Positions 60,231 to 64,000 of a stretch of 64,000 bases of DNA are shown here, piece by piece. The DNA comes from an uncultured Saprospirales bacterium. GTDB taxonomy: Bacteria; Bacteroidota; Bacteroidia; Chitinophagales; Saprospiraceae. Position 1 is the first letter of the stretch; each line of letters begins with the position of its first letter. The stretch covers positions 15,073-79,072 of the forward strand of contig CALAZP010000277.1 in NCBI GenBank assembly GCA_937926355.1, given 5' to 3'. Made by a program: the position numbers and the translations under genes. Below the pieces are notes generated by a model. That model was not told where the DNA came from. It worked only from the letters and a program-made list of their open reading frames with translations, and searched no databases.

Positions 60231-60635
60231 ATGAAAAAGGGATTTTTAATAGCGTTAATGTTGTCGGCTTTTTTAATGGGTTCTTGTCAAAACCTATCCA
60301 CTTCCTCTAGTAAAGGGGAGGGTCAATATGAGTTATTGTCAGTAGAAGACTTTAATGCCAAAATTCAACTGGAAGAAAAATTACAATTACTGGATGTACG
60401 AACTCCGGGCGAATGGCAAGGTGGAGTCTTAGCAGGAGCACAACAAATCAATATGTACGACGCAGATTTTTACGAAAAGGTTAATGAAAAATTAGATAAA
60501 ACAAAGCCCGTTTATGTCTATTGTCAAGGAGGGGTTCGGAGTAAAGAAGTTAGTATGGAACTTCTAAAAATGGGTTATTCCACTGTTTACGACTTGAAGG
60601 GGGGCTATGCATCTTGGCTGTCAAATAAACAGTAA
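60231..60635 (+). CDS. Rhodanese-like domain lipoprotein
   Basis: The 134-residue protein has a lipoprotein signal (LIALMLSAFLMGSCQ, Cys near 19) and one rhodanese domain: LLDVRTPGEWQGGVLAGAQQ near residues 54-73, the active loop VYCQGGVRSKEVSMELL with catalytic Cys near 102, and LKGGYASWL at the end. It probably handles sulfane sulfur or thiols in the periplasm. It is the second rhodanese lipoprotein in the window. It lies between mfd, divergent on the left, and the carotenoid genes, 51 bp to the right. Confidence 0.9.
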   Translation: MKKGFLIALMLSAFLMGSCQNLSTSSSKGEGQYELLSVEDFNAKIQLEEKLQLLDVRTPGEWQGGVLAGAQQINMYDADFYEKVNEKLDKTKPVYVYCQGGVRSKEVSMELLKMGYSTVYDLKGGYASWLSNKQ

Positions 60636-60686
60636 AAGCAGAAACAAAACACTTGAGGCCTTGTTGAGTGTTGGTAATTTTGAAAA

Positions 60687-62168
60687 ATGGTAAAAAAAGT
60701 AATAATAATTGGTGGTGGGTTTTCGGGACTTTCTGCTGCCACTCACTTAGCAGCGGAGGGGCATGATGTTACCCTATTGGAAAAGAACCATACACCTGGA
60801 GGCAGGGCTAGAAAATTTGAAGCCAAAGGTTTTGTGTTTGATATGGGGCCTAGTTGGTATTGGATGCCAGATGTCTTTGAAGACTATTTCTCCAGATTTG
60901 GCAAAAGCATTGCTGATTATTACGACCTTAAGAGGTTGAACCCCTCCTATGTAATCCATTTCAAGGATGGGGACAGTATGGAAATTCCAAGTAAAGTGGA
61001 AGAGATATATGACCTGTTCGAGCAATATGAGAAGGGCAGTAGTAAAAAACTTAAAAAATTTTTGAAAGAGGCCCAATACAAGTATGAGGTGGGAATGAGA
61101 GATTTTGTTGAAAGGCCAGGGAATTCTATTTTGGAATTTGCGGACATTAGGGTAGTTAAAAGTTTATTTAGATTACAAATGTTCCAGTCCATATCCTCTT
61201 CGGTAAGGAAATTGTTCAAAAATCCAAAATTAGTCGAGTTATTAGAATTTCCAGTTTTGTTTTTGGGGGCCACACCTGAAAACACTCCAGCTTTGTATAG
61301 TTTGATGAATTATGCGGATTTGGTATTGGGCACTTGGTATCCTATGGGAGGCATGCATAAGATAATAGAGGGAATGGTTGAATTAGCACGAGAGAAGGGG
61401 GTTAAAATAATATGTGATGCGGAGGTCAAGGGCTTTAGAATGGAAGGAAATAGCATTTCTGGGATAATTTCTTCCAAAGGAGATTTTGATACAGAAATTG
61501 TTGTTGGGGCTGGAGATTATCAGCACATAGAGCAAGTTTTGTTACCGAAGCAATTCAGGCAATACAGTGCAGAATATTGGGAGAGTAGAGTTATGGCTCC
61601 ATCTTCTTTACTTTTTTATGTAGGTATAGATTCAAAAATACCGGGTTTGGTGCACCATAATTTATTTTTTGATGCTGATTTTTCAGTACATGCTGCTGAA
61701 ATTTACGAAAATCCCAAATGGCCATCGGATCCACTATTTTATGTTTGTGCGCCATCGGTTACTGACGAGACGGTAGCTCCCGAAGGCAAGGAAAACCTTT
61801 TTATATTAATTCCACTGGCTCCTGGATTAGAGGACAGCCATGAGTTGAGAGAAGAATACTATGAGAAGGTTATGGAAAGATTGGAAAAAAAGGTGGGGCA
61901 AAGTATTCGAGGCAAGGAGGTTTTTAAGCAATCTTACGCTATGGATAATTTTAAAAGTGATTATTATGCATTTAAAGGGAACGCGTATGGATTGGCCAAC
62001 ACTTTATTACAAACTGCTTTTTTAAAGCCTAAGATGAAAAGTAAAAAGGTTAAGAATCTGTTTTATACCGGCCAATTAACTACACCCGGTCCCGGAGTTC
62101 CCCCTTCTCTTATTTCCGGAAAAGTGGTTGCAAGTGAGGTTCAGAAGAAAATATCAAACGTTTTTTAA
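60687..62168 (+). CDS. crtI: Phytoene desaturase
   Basis: The 493-residue flavoprotein converts phytoene to lycopene. The FAD-binding motif IIIGGGFSGLSAATHLAAEG lies near residues 6-25, and VTLLEKNHTPGGRARKFE near 28-45 continues it. The C-terminal block YTGQLTTPGPGVPPSLISGK near 465-484 is characteristic of CrtI. It leads the carotenoid cluster; crtB begins 1 bp after its stop. A putative TAATTTTG element at 60675-60682 is too close to the start codon to be a normal promoter. Confidence 0.94.
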   Translation: MVKKVIIIGGGFSGLSAATHLAAEGHDVTLLEKNHTPGGRARKFEAKGFVFDMGPSWYWMPDVFEDYFSRFGKSIADYYDLKRLNPSYVIHFKDGDSMEIPSKVEEIYDLFEQYEKGSSKKLKKFLKEAQYKYEVGMRDFVERPGNSILEFADIRVVKSLFRLQMFQSISSSVRKLFKNPKLVELLEFPVLFLGATPENTPALYSLMNYADLVLGTWYPMGGMHKIIEGMVELAREKGVKIICDAEVKGFRMEGNSISGIISSKGDFDTEIVVGAGDYQHIEQVLLPKQFRQYSAEYWESRVMAPSSLLFYVGIDSKIPGLVHHNLFFDADFSVHAAEIYENPKWPSDPLFYVCAPSVTDETVAPEGKENLFILIPLAPGLEDSHELREEYYEKVMERLEKKVGQSIRGKEVFKQSYAMDNFKSDYYAFKGNAYGLANTLLQTAFLKPKMKSKKVKNLFYTGQLTTPGPGVPPSLISGKVVASEVQKKISNVF

Positions 62169-62169
62169 G

Positions 62170-63006
62170 ATGCTAGAATTATACGACAAGACCTGTATGG
62201 AATGTAGCAAATTGATTACCAATAGGTACAGCACATCCTTTTCGTCTGGCATTAGGGTTTTTGATAAAAAATATAGAGACCCCATTTATGCTATTTACGG
62301 TTTTGTCAGGTTTGCAGATGAGATTGTAGATACTTTCCACGACTATCCAAAAGAACAACTTTTAGAGCAATTCAGGAAAGACACCTATGCGGCAATTAAT
62401 AAGAGAGTTTGTCTTAACCCAGTTCTTCATGCTTTTCAGCAAACGGTAATAAAGTATCAGATTGAAACAGAATTGATAGATGCTTTTTTGGATAGCATGA
62501 AGATGGATCTGCACTTCCATAAGTATGAGGACTCCATGTATAAGAAATACATTTATGGTTCTGCAGAAGTTGTTGGTTTGATGTGCCTCAGGGTTTTTAC
62601 CGAAGGTAACAATAAATTATACGAATCATTAAAAGAGCCCGCATGCAGTTTGGGTTCAGCATTTCAGAAGATAAACTTCCTCAGAGACATGAAGAGTGAC
62701 TATCAAGACAGGGGTAGGGTATATTTTCCTGGGGTAGATTTTACAAGCTTTAGTTTGGAGGATAAAGTTCAGATTGAGCGAGATATAGAAAAAGACTTTA
62801 AGGATGCTTATTTGGGAATTGTCCAGTTGCCTTCGGGGGTTCGTTTAGGTGTATTTTTAGCTTATACCTACTATATTGAATTATTTGAAAAAATCCGTAA
62901 GGCTCCTGTTTCCAAGGTGGTTAAGGAAAGGATTAGAGTTAATGATTGGAGGAAGATGGCATTATTATTCTCAAGCATTTTCAGGACTCGGTTTAATTTA
63001 ATTTAG
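62170..63006 (+). CDS. crtB: Phytoene synthase
   Basis: The start is ATG 62170, one base after the crtI stop; the longer frame at 62128 overlaps crtI and is not used. The 278-residue enzyme condenses two geranylgeranyl diphosphates into phytoene. The first Asp-rich motif is in YGFVRFADEIVDTFHDYP near residues 43-60. The second, with NFLRDMKSDYQDRGRVYFP, sits near 174-192. EVVGLMCLRVF near 136-146 is another conserved block. It is cotranscribed with crtI and the downstream cyclase. Confidence 0.95.
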   Translation: MLELYDKTCMECSKLITNRYSTSFSSGIRVFDKKYRDPIYAIYGFVRFADEIVDTFHDYPKEQLLEQFRKDTYAAINKRVCLNPVLHAFQQTVIKYQIETELIDAFLDSMKMDLHFHKYEDSMYKKYIYGSAEVVGLMCLRVFTEGNNKLYESLKEPACSLGSAFQKINFLRDMKSDYQDRGRVYFPGVDFTSFSLEDKVQIERDIEKDFKDAYLGIVQLPSGVRLGVFLAYTYYIELFEKIRKAPVSKVVKERIRVNDWRKMALLFSSIFRTRFNLI

Positions 63007-63028
63007 ACTCAAGTGGTATTATAAGCCT

Positions 63029-63883
63029 ATGTCCTTCATTAAAGCAATAGACAAAGAACGGGTTATAAAAGGGGGCTTGTTGCTGTTGGCGATTGGGCTG
63101 ATAGGTTATTTGGTTTTCAATATTCATGATTTAAAGGAGGTCAATTTAGCGGTAAGGTCTATTACAAAGATTAGTTTTTTGGAATCTAATTGGGCGTATT
63201 TCTACCTGCACCTTATAACGTTAATACCGGTTTTAGCTTTATCTTTTGATCAGAAAGTGGCCTATTATAAAAGCTGGAAATTCTTGTGGCTACCCATTAT
63301 AATAGTAGGCTCAGGCTTCATTATTTGGGATGTGTTTTTCACTTTACATGGAATATGGGGTTTTAATGCCCAATATTTAAGTGGGTTTGATTTTGCATAT
63401 TTACCTATTGAAGAGTGGTTGTTTTTCGTTTCAGTACCATTTGCATGTGTGTTTATATATGAGTGCCTGAATGCATACTTTCCTAAGGATTCGTTAGATG
63501 TTGCTGAAACTTGGATTACCTTTGGTTTGATAGTAGTTTTTGGGACGATATCGATTCTTTATTATACTAGGCCCTATACGTTTTTGACTTTTGGCTTAAC
63601 GAGTATATTTTTAATTCTACATAAAAGGTATGGAACCAAATCCGTCCGTAAGCGGTTTTATATATCGTATATTGTGATTCTGTTGCCTTTTTTAATAATA
63701 AACGGGGTGTTGACAGGTGCTTTTACAGAAGAACCTATTGTAGCTTATTCCGAACAAGCTTTTATGGGAAAAAGAATTGCAACCATACCTGTTGAGGATT
63801 CTGTATATGGTTTTTTATTGTTAATGTCTGTTGTTACTGGGTTCGAGGTTTTGAGGACTAAAAGAAAGGGAATAAATAAATAA
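63029..63883 (+). CDS. Lycopene cyclase-domain integral membrane protein
   Basis: The 284-residue protein has about seven transmembrane helices and two copies of the lycopene cyclase domain typical of the heterodimeric or fused bacterial type. The conserved acidic motif PIEEWLFFVSVPF occurs near residues 126-138 and a second PVEDSVYGFLLLMSV near 253-267. It would close the beta-ionone rings of lycopene to give beta-carotene. It follows crtB by 22 bp. A downstream hydroxylase gene is not in the window. Confidence 0.88.
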   Translation: MSFIKAIDKERVIKGGLLLLAIGLIGYLVFNIHDLKEVNLAVRSITKISFLESNWAYFYLHLITLIPVLALSFDQKVAYYKSWKFLWLPIIIVGSGFIIWDVFFTLHGIWGFNAQYLSGFDFAYLPIEEWLFFVSVPFACVFIYECLNAYFPKDSLDVAETWITFGLIVVFGTISILYYTRPYTFLTFGLTSIFLILHKRYGTKSVRKRFYISYIVILLPFLIINGVLTGAFTEEPIVAYSEQAFMGKRIATIPVEDSVYGFLLLMSVVTGFEVLRTKRKGINK

Positions 63884-63900
63884 TTTCTTTTTAAAAGTTC

Positions 63901-63931
63901 TTGCATAGTAAAAAAACTCGTTATACATTTG
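63901..63931 (+). promoter_or_regulatory. Strong promoter for a gene beyond the window
   Basis: TTG at 63901-63903, 20 bp, then TACATTTG at 63924-63931 fits the Bacteroidota promoter. From ATTTGCAGTC on it matches the tRNA-Asn promoter at 41592 for ten bases, which suggests that a stable RNA gene follows beyond base 64000. The remaining 69 bases hold no supported gene; the 16-codon frame from 63950 is probably chance. Confidence 0.6.
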
Positions 63932-64000
63932 CAGTCCCTTTCGGAAAAAATGATCAAAGGATTGTTTTGTTGGAGGGATTTTTTGGTAGGCTTTGGGTGA

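Noticed and set aside
1..64000. Insertion sequences, prophage, CRISPR arrays or defence islands
   Set aside because: No transposase, integrase, Cas or known defence motif was found, and no regularly spaced repeats were seen. The window looks like core chromosome.

Overview
This AT-rich window comes from a member of the Bacteroidota, most likely a Cytophagales-like free-living aerobe; the order is inference. The evidence is the gene content: a TonB receptor paired with a DUF4249 lipoprotein, DUF4175, DUF2723, DUF3127, DUF4834 and DUF4837 proteins, a PorQ-type secretion protein and a carotenoid cluster. The promoters also fit the phylum (TTG, about 20 bp, TAnnTTTG). No transposases, integrases, phage genes or CRISPR arrays were seen, so this is a chromosomal core segment.

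Layout. 1-2.2 kb: 3' part of a TonB receptor plus DUF4249 lipoprotein, closed by a hairpin terminator. 2.2-10.8 kb: OmpA-like lipoprotein, alpha/beta hydrolase, M1 aminopeptidase, a giant DUF4175 coiled-coil membrane protein, an anti-sigma-type ATPase and ybeY. 10.8-15.6 kb: the thrABC operon with a good promoter. 15.6-23.8 kb: second M1 peptidase, mevalonate-pathway decarboxylase, rhodanese, serine-palmitoyltransferase-like enzyme, glycosyltransferase 2, MoxR ATPase and DUF4837. 23.8-33 kb: mainly minus-strand genes (htpG, rpiB, DUF2723 protein, bcp, aat, ctaA) with rsmG and two small genes on plus. 33.0-33.4 kb: a 413-bp gene-free AT-rich region. 33.4-40.6 kb: a continuous plus-strand run from dtd to a sugar nucleotidyltransferase. 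40.6-47 kb: PfkB kinase, tRNA-Asn, a dgcN/dgcA-like pair, clpS, peroxiredoxin, ftsH and rsfS. 47-56.8 kb: birA, cinA, an E2 acyltransferase, a TPR/PD40 protein, a sugar dehydrogenase, ugd, a MORN protein and porQ. 56.8-64 kb: mfd, rhodanese lipoprotein, crtI, crtB and a lycopene cyclase-domain protein.

The main result is that the window appears to hold the chromosome replication origin and its partition sites, although dnaA and parAB are absent. The 413-bp region at 32960-33372 carries two perfect, inverted 9-bp DnaA boxes 4 bp apart, next to very AT-rich DNA and exactly where ctaA and dtd diverge. About 17.5 kb to the left, thrC contains two ParB-site (parS) palindromes: a perfect 16-mer at 15585-15600 and a 14-bp perfect palindrome of the second common parS type at 15239-15252. 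The 16-mer also forms the start codon of the next gene, so it encodes both the end of ThrC and the start of the peptidase. GC skew appears to change sign across the proposed origin.

Other points: a promoter-driven, hairpin-rich non-coding segment between htpG and rpiB; a small DUF4834 gene before rsmG; three convergent gene pairs that share a single TTAA as both stop codons; and a tRNA-Asn gene whose 3' end overlaps the end of the gene facing it.
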